A stretch of DNA of 33,953 nt from a bacterium (GTDB lineage Bacteria > Planctomycetota > Phycisphaerae > UBA1845): contig JAAEQG010001093.1 of the NCBI GenBank assembly GCA_024231775.1, forward strand, positions 1-33,953, given 5' to 3'. Made by a program: the position numbers and the translations under genes. The notes below the pieces were generated by a model. It was not told the DNA's origin. It worked only from the letters and a program-made list of their open reading frames with translations, and searched no databases. Below are positions 14,430-23,133 of the stretch, piece by piece. Position 1 is the first letter of the stretch. The number at the start of each line of letters is the position of its first letter.

Positions 14430-17400
14430 CTATTGGTCCTTGTCACTCTCGTCGTTCTCGTCGCGCTGCTCCTGGGTGCGGCGTTTGGCCCGGAGCAGGC
14501 GGGAGGTGGTTCCCTCCGCTTCACCCTTGTCGCCTTCACCTGCGCCGGCGGGACGGCGCCGCTTCTCCTTGAAGTCCGGTTGGGCTTTGGCTGCCCCCAG
14601 TTGACCGTGCAGATCGCCCGCGGGTTTGGCGGCGGCTTTGTCGCCCACGTCGAAGCGGGTGCGCGCGTCCGGCGGAGCAGCACGGTCTGCGGACGAGGCG
14701 ATCCGCTCACCTGTCTCCCCCGGTTCTCCAGCACCGGTCCGGGTGCTCTGCACTCGCTCGCGCGTGCTCTTGAGCTGGTCGAGTGCAGCCTGGCTGCGCT
14801 CGCCGGCGTGTCCCAACGCGGTAACCGAGTGGGTAACTGCGTCAATGAGCGGGCCGATCGAGCGAAACCGAATGGCCCAGCCGACCGCCTCAGCCAGCAG
14901 AATGCACCCCAGAATCGTGATCCAGGATTCGTAGGCGAGTCCCAGGCCAAAGAGCAGGAACGCCAGCAGCAGGGCTTCAACACACACGGAGAACGCCAGC
15001 CAACTAGCCAACCGCCGGGCGGCAACGTCCAGCAGAAACAGGGGTAGCAGCAACCACGCCACGGTCCAATCCCACAGGGCGCGCTTCGAGACCGTGGGAG
15101 GCAGATCGCGGCTGAATACGGGATCGTTCTCCGGGTCCATCTCCAGCCACCGTCCGCCGGAGGTCTCCTGCACTTGGCGCAGCAGAGCCTCGTTAGTGGT
15201 CAGCTCGCGATACTCCGGCGAGAACGGGAGGGACACCCCCGCATAGATCGATCCTTGAAACTGCCCCTCCTGAGAAATGCCCACGTTGGCGATAAACTGA
15301 CCGGTCTGCTTGACATCGAAGGTCGCTTCGTAGCGCCCCGGTCCGGTCTGGGAGAAGACCAGCGGCGTGGTGGTCTGGTCCGGGTTGATGACCACGCTGG
15401 GAAGCTGAAGGAAATTGAGGTAGTCCGCGTGTTTGTCCAGCGCTTCGACGACCACCCGACCCTGATTGCCCTCGATGCGGGTGAATGTCTCGAAGTTGGC
15501 CGGCGCTTCCTGACGCATGGACCAACGCACGATCTGAGCCCACAGCTTGGCGAACTTGGTCCAACGCGTCCAATCGCGCCCCCAGCGCGGCCAGTTCCCG
15601 CTGGTGAACGCCACCGCCTTGCCTAACTCGCACTGCCAGTGGACCAGCACCGGATCGTCACCGTCGTTGCTCGCCCGCACCAAGGGCATTTGGGCCATCG
15701 GCTTGACCGACGTCAATACCAGACCGCCCAGGGACGGAATGGCATCGTCCGGACGGATACCCGCCAACAGGTCGCTGAATGCGAAACGGACTTGTGGATT
15801 GAAGGGTTCGTCGATGATCAAGGGTTTGCGGATCACCTTCGATTCCTTCACGAAGATCTTGGGCAAGGTCCGCGGATTCCGACAGGCGTAGAACCGCCCG
15901 CCGGTCTTCTTGGCGATGTCCCGCATGGTCTTCTCCATGCAGTGCTGCCCGTACCCGATCCCCACGGTGCTGACGGTGATCTTCTCCTTGATGAAACCAT
16001 CCAGGGTCGCCTTCCTCGGCGGGCTGGGGTCTCCATCGCTGATGACGATCATGTGCTTCTGGGCGGCGTCGGTACCGCGCAGGCCCTTGAGTGCCATTTG
16101 CATCGTGGACTCGAAGTCGGGCATATCCCCGATCTGCATGGCGTTCATCCGACTCTTGATGCGGTTCTTGTCGGACGCAATCCGCAGCGGAACTTCCCAG
16201 TTGACCCCCATGGGGCTCCAGGAGTAGGCCAACACCCCGATGTAATCTCGCGAGCTGATCGTATCCACCGATTTCTTAGCCACCGCCTTACCATATATGT
16301 TCCCCCGCGGCAGCTCACAACTGTGCATGATCAGCACCAGCGCCCCGCGCGGAATCACCTTCTTGTGCTTGATTTCACACGAGACCGGAAGCACCTCCTC
16401 CACCGGCGTACCGATCCACCCCCCAGCTCCATACGACTCCTCCCCCCCGGTCATGATCAACCCGCCGCCCAGTTCCTTCACGTAGGTCGCCAGCATGCGC
16501 TGGTCCTCGTCACTGAAGATACTGGCGGGCACGTTGGCCAGGACGATGGTCGAGAAGCTCATCATCTCCAACAAATCGATGTTCCCCTCGGTGACTTCGC
16601 GCATCTCCGCCAACACGTTCTCCTTGTGTAATGCGTCAAGGAGCGGCTCGTCGTGGTCGGCGTTCATAGTCAGCACCAGGGCCCGGCGCTTGCCCGGAAC
16701 GACCGAGAACGTCGTGGCCCGGTTGTTCGCGGTCATCTCGTCCATGTGCTCACCTTCCGGATAGAACTCCGCGGTAAAACGTTGCGGACCGGTGGTGTTG
16801 ACGGACAGCTTGATGATGAACGAGTTGTTGCCCGGCTGGAGTTCCACCCGGGAATACGCCTCCGGAAGGGGGACCTCCCTCCCGTTGTGCGCCAGGTAGA
16901 TGCGCCCGCGGGCGCGCTTGCGCGAGTGAATCAGCATACGCAGGGGAATCTGTTCGCCTTTCCCCGCATAGCTCGGAGCCATCAGTCGATCGAAGTAGAT
17001 TTCGTTGTCGTGCCGGTACCACAGGGGGACCACGTCGATCACCACCCCGTCAGCCCGGGCCCGCTGGGCCTCGGCGAGCACGTCTCCCATGTTGTCGTTA
17101 CCGTCGGAGATCAGCACGATCCGCTTGCCGGAGTCGTGGGGAAACATCGCCATCGCCAGGCGGATGGCTGAGGCGATGTCCGTGCGGTCCGGGTTGGGAA
17201 TGGTCGGCAGGCGTCCGAGCAACTGTTCACTGTAACCGCCGCGCATCGGAAGCTGTTCGAGATACGCCCCACTCGCAAAGTCAATCAAGCCCACGCGGTC
17301 GTCCGGCTGGGCCTTCTGGCTGACCTCGTAGATGTACTGCTCCACCTCACGCTGGAGCTTATCCACGCTGTTCGAGCGGTCCATGAGGAACAGCACGGTC

Positions 17401-17612
17401 AGATCGTCGTTACGCGTCACTTTGACGATGCGGGCGAGGGCCATCGCCAGCACGAGGATCACCAGACTGCGTACCGTCACCGCCAGCACCCGGCGCAGCG
17501 GGTCCAGGCCCGCCAGGCTGCGCATAGACACCAGCACCAGGACGGGAATGAGCAAGCCAAGCCACAACCACTCGGGCTGCTCGAACGAGACTGGCCAGGT
17601 GATCGCGATCAC
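14430..17612 (-). CDS. Large VWA / GATase-like membrane protein
   Basis: GTG 17612 overlaps the NHL gene's TGA (GTGA), giving 1060 aa. Membrane spans lie at about 15-30 and 44-63. The first VWA domain has LFLMDRSNSVD (metal site D78, S80, S82) and RIVLISDGNDNMG. A glutamine-amidotransferase-like fold follows (MLATYVKELGGGLIMTGGEE). A second VWA-like region has MIVISDGDPSPPRKATLDGF. An Ig-like segment comes next (GPGRYEATFDVKQTGQFIAN), then three to four spans (WTVAWLLLPLFLLDVAARRL onward). A long charged, cytoplasmic-looking tail follows (KAAAKPAGDLHG, RAKRRTQEQRDENDESDKDQ). The arrangement is common in Planctomycetota Bat loci. It is probably an envelope partner of the MoxR/DUF58/BatA set. 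Confidence 0.85.
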   Translation of the reverse strand: MIAITWPVSFEQPEWLWLGLLIPVLVLVSMRSLAGLDPLRRVLAVTVRSLVILVLAMALARIVKVTRNDDLTVLFLMDRSNSVDKLQREVEQYIYEVSQKAQPDDRVGLIDFASGAYLEQLPMRGGYSEQLLGRLPTIPNPDRTDIASAIRLAMAMFPHDSGKRIVLISDGNDNMGDVLAEAQRARADGVVIDVVPLWYRHDNEIYFDRLMAPSYAGKGEQIPLRMLIHSRKRARGRIYLAHNGREVPLPEAYSRVELQPGNNSFIIKLSVNTTGPQRFTAEFYPEGEHMDEMTANNRATTFSVVPGKRRALVLTMNADHDEPLLDALHKENVLAEMREVTEGNIDLLEMMSFSTIVLANVPASIFSDEDQRMLATYVKELGGGLIMTGGEESYGAGGWIGTPVEEVLPVSCEIKHKKVIPRGALVLIMHSCELPRGNIYGKAVAKKSVDTISSRDYIGVLAYSWSPMGVNWEVPLRIASDKNRIKSRMNAMQIGDMPDFESTMQMALKGLRGTDAAQKHMIVISDGDPSPPRKATLDGFIKEKITVSTVGIGYGQHCMEKTMRDIAKKTGGRFYACRNPRTLPKIFVKESKVIRKPLIIDEPFNPQVRFAFSDLLAGIRPDDAIPSLGGLVLTSVKPMAQMPLVRASNDGDDPVLVHWQCELGKAVAFTSGNWPRWGRDWTRWTKFAKLWAQIVRWSMRQEAPANFETFTRIEGNQGRVVVEALDKHADYLNFLQLPSVVINPDQTTTPLVFSQTGPGRYEATFDVKQTGQFIANVGISQEGQFQGSIYAGVSLPFSPEYRELTTNEALLRQVQETSGGRWLEMDPENDPVFSRDLPPTVSKRALWDWTVAWLLLPLFLLDVAARRLASWLAFSVCVEALLLAFLLFGLGLAYESWITILGCILLAEAVGWAIRFRSIGPLIDAVTHSVTALGHAGERSQAALDQLKSTRERVQSTRTGAGEPGETGERIASSADRAAPPDARTRFDVGDKAAAKPAGDLHGQLGAAKAQPDFKEKRRRPAGAGEGDKGEAEGTTSRLLRAKRRTQEQRDENDESDKDQ

Positions 17613-18535
17613 GGTGTATACCTGACAATCTGGATGCGACTGTTCAACGAATCCACCACGTAAATGCGCCCCTTCGGACCGATCTCCGCGCTCCAAGGCG
17701 CCCACAAGTTACCGAGCCCGCGCCCCTCTCCGCCCCACACGCCCAGCGATTGACCCTGTTTGTCGAACCACTGCAGGCGGCTGTTGCCGTACTCGCAGAC
17801 CATAATGGTATTGGCGTCGACCACGGTCAAATCATACGGATAGCGCAACTCACCCGGACCACGCCCCATCGTCCCGAACACCCGCAGCACTCTGCCCTCC
17901 AGGTCAAAGCGGACGATTCGGTGGTTGCAGGCGTCCGCCACCCACAGGGTTTGCTCCTCGTCGATGTCCAACGCCGCAGGCCGGGCCAGCTCGATCCCCT
18001 CAATGAGACCACCGCCGAACGCCTGCATGAATTCCAGTCGGGGAGACCACTTCGTGATCCGGTCGTTTCCGTTGTACTCTCCGACGTAGATACACCCCTC
18101 CGCGTCAATCGCGACGTCGGTCGGCAACTCAAACTGACCCGGACCGCGTCCCTGCTCCCCGAATTGGCTGAGCAGCTTGCCCTCATCGTCGTAGACCAGC
18201 ACGCGACTGTAATGAGTGTCCGCCACGAAGAGTCGGCCGTCGGGGTGGACCATCAGCCCCACCGGCTTGCCCGCCTGCTTGTCCGGCGTCCTCCATGACG
18301 TCTCAAAGACCCCCTCGGGGTCGAACCGCTGGATCCGCGCCGATTTATCTACCACGAAGAGCGTTCCATCCTGGGCAACGGCGATCGCCCGCGGATAGCT
18401 GAACTCCCCCGGTCCCAGACCCTGCCCACCGAACACACCCACCACGCCGTTGTCCGACAACGCCGGCGGATCGCATCCGGCGCAGGGCATTACCAGAACG
18501 CCGATCAGCGCGGCTCGGATAACCCGCGGGAACAT
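17609..18535 (-). CDS. NHL-repeat lipoprotein
   Basis: ATG 18535 opens MFPRVIRAALIGVLVMPCAG, then C at about position 21. The CAGC lipobox has an unusual Cys at -3. Residues 30-308 form about six NHL beta-propeller blades, such as FSYPRAIAVAQDGTLFVVDK, LPTDVAIDAEGCIYVGEYNG and AALDIDEEQTLWVADACNHR. NHL propellers are protein- or ligand-binding scaffolds; the lipid anchor places it in the envelope. The frame open further upstream is encoded by repeat DNA and is rejected as a start. It is translationally coupled to the VWA gene, so it is probably a component of the Bat-type complex. Confidence 0.85.
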   Translation of the reverse strand: MFPRVIRAALIGVLVMPCAGCDPPALSDNGVVGVFGGQGLGPGEFSYPRAIAVAQDGTLFVVDKSARIQRFDPEGVFETSWRTPDKQAGKPVGLMVHPDGRLFVADTHYSRVLVYDDEGKLLSQFGEQGRGPGQFELPTDVAIDAEGCIYVGEYNGNDRITKWSPRLEFMQAFGGGLIEGIELARPAALDIDEEQTLWVADACNHRIVRFDLEGRVLRVFGTMGRGPGELRYPYDLTVVDANTIMVCEYGNSRLQWFDKQGQSLGVWGGEGRGLGNLWAPWSAEIGPKGRIYVVDSLNSRIQIVRYTP

Positions 18536-18966
18536 GTGTGAGACGATACTAGGTTTCGTCTGACCACCCGGTTTCTGTAGCGGCCTGCGTCTCGCAGGCC
18601 GACGGCCGGCGGGGACGCCGACCGCTACACCCAACCCCGCGATTACGCGCGGCACTGTTAACCGCCGAGTGGGGCGGCAGAGCACCGCCCACGGGGAGCG
18701 GGCGCCCCATCGCTTTAGCGGTGGGAGTCGGGTGCAGCGCTTCAGAGTTGATACGCCGTGCCCGAACCAAGCCGCGACCGTGAGGGAGCGGAGCGGTCGG
18801 AGACCAGCGTTCACGCGACGGGACCGCTTCCTGACGGGCGCGGCTCGGATAGCCCGCGGGAACCGGCTCGACGGCGACGCACCATCCCCTCGACCCCTCG
18901 GGGGGCTCAAGGCGAAACCCGCCTTACGACGCCGCTCCTTTTGGCTATCCTTCCGCACCACGGCGG
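18536..18966. other. 431-bp intergenic region with REP and other dispersed repeats
   Basis: It holds REP copy D (18576-18629) and a segment at about 18770-18862 (GACCGTGAGGGAGCGGAGCG; GACGGGCGCGGCTCGGAT) of a kind seen as intergenic repeats in planctomycetes. GCGCGGCTCGGAT-A/G-CCCGCGGGAAC occurs twice, near 18509 (inside the start of the NHL gene) and near 18838. No gene seen. Confidence 0.6.
18576..18629. repeat. REP palindrome pair, copy D
   Basis: TGTAGC, hairpin GGCCTGCG-TCTCGCAGGCC, hairpin GGCCGGCG-GGGACGCCG, GCTACA: 54 bp. It is the exact reverse complement of copy B (12601-12654) apart from one base (ACCGCTACA for GCCGCTACA). Confidence 0.9.
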
Positions 18967-20733
18967 TCAATCTTCACTGCTTCCGGTAGTCGGCGACGCT
19001 GCCTCACCCGCATCATCGCCGCCCGAGGATGACGCGGATCCGTCAGCGGTGTTGAGTTGCTCCGGCTGGCCAAGGGCTTTCTGCACGTAGGAGAAATACT
19101 CCTTGACCGACTTCTGATACTGGCGAGGGATGCGGTCTCGGTTGATGGCATCGGTGGCGTCGCGTTCTTCCGCCGCGACCGCTTCAGCCAATTGCGAACT
19201 AACTCCGCCCTTGATCTGCTCGGCATCGACCAGATACTGGCCGATGATTCGGCCCTTGCCCGTATGTACCTTCTGGCGGTGGATGCGGTAGTCGAACCCG
19301 CTGCTGCCGTCCTCGGGGGCCAATCCGCCACGCCCCTGGCCCAACTGGCCCATACCCGAGCCCGGTTTGTCGCACTTGCCGCCAGGCTTATTGCACATCC
19401 CGTTTCGGGCATTCTGGACCTGGGCGAGTTGCGAGTCGAGCTGGTTCATCTCCTGTTCCAGTTGTTCCATCTCGCTGAGCTGGTCCCCGGCGGCCTGCAT
19501 CCCGCCCGCAGCTCCGTCCATGTCGCCCCGACCGGCGGCGCTGGCGGCGTTGTTCATGGCCTGGCTCATCTGCTTGCACGCGGTACATGCTCCGCGCCGC
19601 GCCTGCAACTGCTGCATCAGTTTGTCGACCCGTTTCTGGGGAAGCCCGTTCTGCTCCAACTGCTTGCGTAGCTGATCCAGGTCCTTCTTGCTCAGGTTCT
19701 TCAGCAACCGCTCGGCATCCTCTTTCGTCACTCCCGCCTGCTCGAGCTTCTCGCGTAGCTGCTTATCGTCGCCGAGTTTGTCGAGCTGCTTGGCGAGGTC
19801 TTTCAGCTGGCTTTGCAGTTGCTTGACCATCTGCTGATCTTCTTCGTGTTTGAGCGTGGCCAGGGTATCCTGCAACTGTTGGAGTTCCTCCTGGGCCGCC
19901 TTAAAGTCCCCCTTGGCCAGAGCCTTGGTCAGCTCTTGGGTGGCTCCGCTCTTCGGCTGGCGGACGCGGCGGAGCATCCGTTTCATCTCCCGCACCTGGT
20001 CGAACTTGTCGCTGGAGCGCTGGTCGCGCAAAGCGTCCGACAGCTTGTCGATCTTCTTGAGCGCTTCACGACGGACATCTTCCGGCCGGGTCAGCTTGCC
20101 CGCCGGTTCCTGCTCGAGCTGCTCGAGTTCCTCCTTCAGCTCCCTCAGCGCCGGGTTGGTTGCGGCGATCTTCTTGAGCGGGTCAAGACGTTCCTTCACC
20201 TCGATCCGGGTCCGTTCGACTTGACGGGTCAGCTCGCGTTGCTCGCGCGCCTCCGACCGCTGCAGTAGACCATCGGGCAGCAGTAGCAGCAATCCGGATA
20301 CGAGCATCGCCCCCGCAGCGTAGGTCGCGGGTCGGGGAAAGTGTAGCTTAAGGTGCTGGCGTACGGCGAGGTGCGCAGCCGTCTCTCGCGCATCGCTCAC
20401 CACCGCCTGGGCAAACGGGTCGGTCGAGGCTGTGTAGTAAAGCCCGCTGCTGACCCGTTCGCGTAAACCCGCCGCAGCGTCCAACGCCGCCGCCGCCTCA
20501 TGGCGACCAGGGCGGGTAACGAAGGACCACCCCGTCGCCACGACCACCGCGCCGCCCGCCAACCCTCCGCCAAGCCACAGCAGCGGCCACTCCAGGCCCC
20601 AGAGGCGCTTCACCAGAACCAGCAGGGCGAACGCCACCGCCGCGACGAACGCCGTCCAGCAGGTCTGCACCAGCCAGCGATCGCTCCACAAACGGACCTG
20701 GGCTCGACGCACTTGGAGGTCCAATTCAGTCAT
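18967..20733 (-). CDS. Coiled-coil membrane protein of the Bat locus
   Basis: 588 aa from ATG 20733. Membrane spans lie at about 22-42, 48-70 and 128-148. A long charged coiled coil follows (about 155-380; LKELEQLEQE-like heptads, KEDAERLLKNLSKKDLDQLR). A cysteine-bearing stretch comes next (CTACKQMSQAMNNAASA; then CNKPGGKCDKPG) and a Gly/Gln/Met-rich linker (MGQLGQGRGGLAPEDG). A conserved C-terminal part (GFDYRIHRQKVHTGKGRIIG, then QYQKSVKEYFSYVQKAL) is typical of proteins encoded beside planctomycete BatA/MoxR genes. It probably bridges membrane and cytoplasm. It is first in the leftward series but is separated from the NHL gene by 431 bp of repeat-bearing DNA, so it may be a separate transcript. 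Confidence 0.8.
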   Translation of the reverse strand: MTELDLQVRRAQVRLWSDRWLVQTCWTAFVAAVAFALLVLVKRLWGLEWPLLWLGGGLAGGAVVVATGWSFVTRPGRHEAAAALDAAAGLRERVSSGLYYTASTDPFAQAVVSDARETAAHLAVRQHLKLHFPRPATYAAGAMLVSGLLLLLPDGLLQRSEAREQRELTRQVERTRIEVKERLDPLKKIAATNPALRELKEELEQLEQEPAGKLTRPEDVRREALKKIDKLSDALRDQRSSDKFDQVREMKRMLRRVRQPKSGATQELTKALAKGDFKAAQEELQQLQDTLATLKHEEDQQMVKQLQSQLKDLAKQLDKLGDDKQLREKLEQAGVTKEDAERLLKNLSKKDLDQLRKQLEQNGLPQKRVDKLMQQLQARRGACTACKQMSQAMNNAASAAGRGDMDGAAGGMQAAGDQLSEMEQLEQEMNQLDSQLAQVQNARNGMCNKPGGKCDKPGSGMGQLGQGRGGLAPEDGSSGFDYRIHRQKVHTGKGRIIGQYLVDAEQIKGGVSSQLAEAVAAEERDATDAINRDRIPRQYQKSVKEYFSYVQKALGQPEQLNTADGSASSSGGDDAGEAASPTTGSSED

Positions 20734-21278
20734 GGCTAGCCCTCAACACTCGATAGCCAAAGAACTTACGCGACGGTGCCCCAATTATCCTACGACGCCC
20801 AAACCACCCCGGCAACCCTGGGCACGGAGTGGAGCCGGCAGTGAGGCTCCCCGTGCATTTTAGCCCCGCGGGATGGGTTCATACACCGAATCCGCACCCG
20901 GAACGCACTTCGCCATCGTTGACCACGCGCTACGCAAACGTGGGCGCGTTGCATGACGGTGTGGCTTGGATGCGGTCCGGCGGGAGTACGCCAAACCGAC
21001 CCCAGACCCGAACGCAAACGAGCGAGCCAGAAAACGCAAACTGCCCGCCACGAAGTGGGGCGCGGCAGGTGCATCCGCGTCCGTTACTCATTCTTCAAGA
21101 GGATTCGCCACGTTTGCCAAAAAGTCACGACGGTCATCTTGGGCAATAGTGCCCATGATGGGCGATGCTGGGGTGGGTAATGGGACCCTCCGACCGCTCG
21201 GCAGCTCAGCACCGCCGCCGGCCGGTCAACACATAACTACTTGATTAAAAGCGAGTTGCGCGGTTAATCTTCGGCTGC

Positions 21279-21297
21279 GACGCGTGTGGCACGCGTC
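21279..21297. repeat. 8-bp perfect hairpin
   Basis: GACGCGTG-TGG-CACGCGTC. There is no T run on either strand, so it looks like a small dispersed palindrome. Confidence 0.6.
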
Positions 21298-21495
21298 CTG
21301 CTCACATGTATACCGAAGACAAGCAGCGTGTTGGACGCAGGAGTCTTCGAGAAACGCACATCCACCCCCCGGGGGGGAGGGGTGGGCAGCTTGAAGGAGA
21401 CACCCGCCGGGGGCGCTCACGGGGAGCGAGCTAATGCGGGGAAAGCCGAGTTGAGCGTCATGCTTCGGCGGATCCCGGCGGATCTCCTTCAAGCC

Positions 21496-21530
21496 AGAAA
21501 GGCCGCGGTGCGGGGACGCGCGGCCTTTCT
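21496..21530 (-). terminator. Rho-independent-type terminator of the AraC-like gene
   Basis: AGAAAGGCCGCG (21496-21507) and CGCGGCCTTTCT (21519-21530) are perfect 12-bp arms around an 11-nt loop. Read on the minus strand the stem ends in CCTTTCT, a short U-rich tail. It lies 170 bp past the stop of the AraC/GyrI gene. Because the stem is flanked by A-rich and T-rich bases it could also work on the other strand. Confidence 0.65.
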
Positions 21531-21699
21531 GCTGCGCGCAGGACCCGCGCCTCGAGCAGATGTGCTCGACCCGCACGACACAATCCTGAGCGACCAACCC
21601 CGCCACTACGCACAGGCACTGCAAGCCACCCCTCGCGAGAACGCCGCACAATGGCGGCGCTCTCCAGCGATCGGGACGCGCAGCCGCGTCTGCAATGCG

Positions 21700-22596
21700 T
21701 CATACCAGAGGAACGTGGACGTCGGTGATGAGATCCTCCGGGGCGGTGTCCTGAGGGGTGTTGCGGTAGACCTCGAACGACGGGGCGGAGCGGAGTTCTC
21801 GGGCGCTCTGTGGGACCCACTTTCCGCATAGTTGGGCGTACGTCTCGCCCAGGTTCTCGTAGGGGCCGCGGTGGGTTGCCACCGCGTAATCACCGCCCGC
21901 GATCTCCTGGGCACCGATCTCGCCTTCGGGCTGGAAGTCCGCGCTCGCCGCAACGCAGGCGTCATAGCGGATCTTGTCGGGCGGAGTGACCTCGGGATCA
22001 TCGTGGCAGAGGCCTAAGAAGAGCGTCTGCGGACCGAGCAGCCCCTTCGGCCCGGCCCAGGCGCAGAGTTTCTCCCACGTTCCGCCGACCTCGTGGTAGG
22101 GTCCGACGTGCCGCATGAAAGCTACGCGGCGCGGTTCGAGCTTGTCGATTCGTACGTCCATGGGTGGTTCTCCTGGAGGTATAGGGTTGAAACCGTCGAG
22201 CTTGGCGTCCGGGTCGAAATGGACCCCGGAGCGCACGCTCGGTACGAGGATCGCTTTGCGGCCTTCGCGAAATCCGGAAGGCGACTCTCCGAACATGGCC
22301 CGGAAGGCGCGGGTGAAGGCTTCGTGGGTCTCGTAGCCGGCGTCGAACGCGGTGCGGGTAACCGGCTGGTCGGTCGTCTTCAGCCGCTGGGCGGCGCGTT
22401 CCAGCCTCAAGCGACGGATGTGCTCCTTGACCGACTCACCAACCATCCCCCGAAACACGCGGTGGAAGTGATAGGGCGAGAAATGGGCCACGGCAGCCAG
22501 CTCGGTGAGATCCAGCGCATCGTCCAGGTGCTGCTGAATATGCACAAGCACGCGCAACATCCGTTCGGCGTAATCACGTTTCGTGTCAGGGTTCAT
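21700..22596 (-). CDS. AraC-family regulator with C-terminal GyrI-like domain
   Basis: ATG 22596 has AAGGAG upstream, giving 298 aa. Residues 8-110 are an N-terminal AraC-type double HTH (HFSPYHFHRVFRGMVGESVK, then AFDAGYETHEAFTRAFRAMF and GESPSGFR). Residues 145-298 are a GyrI/SOUL-like effector domain (MDVRIDKLEPRRVAFMRHVG, ending FEVYRNTPQDTAPEDLITDV), as in Rob and SbmC-type proteins. These regulators bind small hydrophobic or cationic ligands and often control efflux or detoxification. No target gene is adjacent; the nearest gene on the right is transcribed away. Confidence 0.9.
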   Translation of the reverse strand: MNPDTKRDYAERMLRVLVHIQQHLDDALDLTELAAVAHFSPYHFHRVFRGMVGESVKEHIRRLRLERAAQRLKTTDQPVTRTAFDAGYETHEAFTRAFRAMFGESPSGFREGRKAILVPSVRSGVHFDPDAKLDGFNPIPPGEPPMDVRIDKLEPRRVAFMRHVGPYHEVGGTWEKLCAWAGPKGLLGPQTLFLGLCHDDPEVTPPDKIRYDACVAASADFQPEGEIGAQEIAGGDYAVATHRGPYENLGETYAQLCGKWVPQSARELRSAPSFEVYRNTPQDTAPEDLITDVHVPLV

Positions 22597-23133
22597 TCCG
22601 GGCTCCTTGTGGGCGTCAGAATACCGCACCCCCAATAGGGCTGCTTGATCGTTCTTGCGAATCCATCGATTCTTTACATCCTCCGGGAGAAGCTGAATGG
22701 GGCTGCCAATCTGGTGCCGCTTCCGGCATGGCTTGTTGACGTTTCGTCCAACGGTCTCTTCGCGGTCGCGGCTTCCGTGAGCATGTCCCTATTCAAGGCC
22801 GCATCCCCGACCCATCAGCCTGGCGTCTGTCGCATCCCCCGCAGCGGTATCCTGAGATCAGCCGCGGGCCGTCCTCGCCGACATTATCGGACATTGCCCA
22901 CGATTCGCCCCGGGTAGCTCCTGCTGCGCCATCAGGGCGACCGGCAGGCCATAGCGCCCCCGTCTTGGCGTTGTCTGGCGGTTCGGCGACTCAAGTCGCG
23001 AGCGGCAGCCACCCCTCATCCAGTGCCACCAGTTCAGACAAACTCAACCGCCCGGGAGCCTTGAACCCCAAACGGTGTAATGGGTACACTGCAGGTTGGC
23101 TTTCGCATCGCTCTTCTCTGTGAGGATACGACC
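22597..23133. other. Intergenic region between divergent genes
   Basis: It separates the AraC-like gene (leftward) from the secreted metallopeptidase (rightward), so both promoters should lie here. A plus-strand frame at 22645-22917 lacks a normal start and any family resemblance. I see no clear -35/-10 pair. Confidence 0.5.

Larger units (their letters stand above)
20734..21699. other. 966-bp intergenic region, no gene supported
   Basis: Short frames on both strands have repeat-like composition and no family resemblance. The visible structure is the 8-bp hairpin at 21279-21297, a C6G7 palindrome near 21365-21377, a 12-bp inverted pair at 21389-21494 and the terminator at 21496-21530. It may hold decayed or mobile DNA. 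Confidence 0.5.

Noticed and set aside
13413-15047. Long plus-strand frame (544 codons) over moxR and the VWA gene
   Set aside because: It is antisense to two well-supported genes and has no family resemblance; long open frames are common opposite GC-rich genes.
18758-19090. Plus-strand ORF with GPLPDGRGSD-type peptide
   Set aside because: This peptide comes from translation of an intergenic repeat family, and the frame overlaps the end of the 588-aa gene.
21390-21500. Group II intron domain V/VI remnant
   Set aside because: The ATGCGGGGAAAGCCG stretch recalls intron 3' regions, but the required domain V hairpin and a reverse transcriptase are missing.
22645-22917. 90-codon plus-strand ORF
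   Set aside because: It starts at a TTG without a ribosome site, its composition is not protein-like and no family is recognisable.
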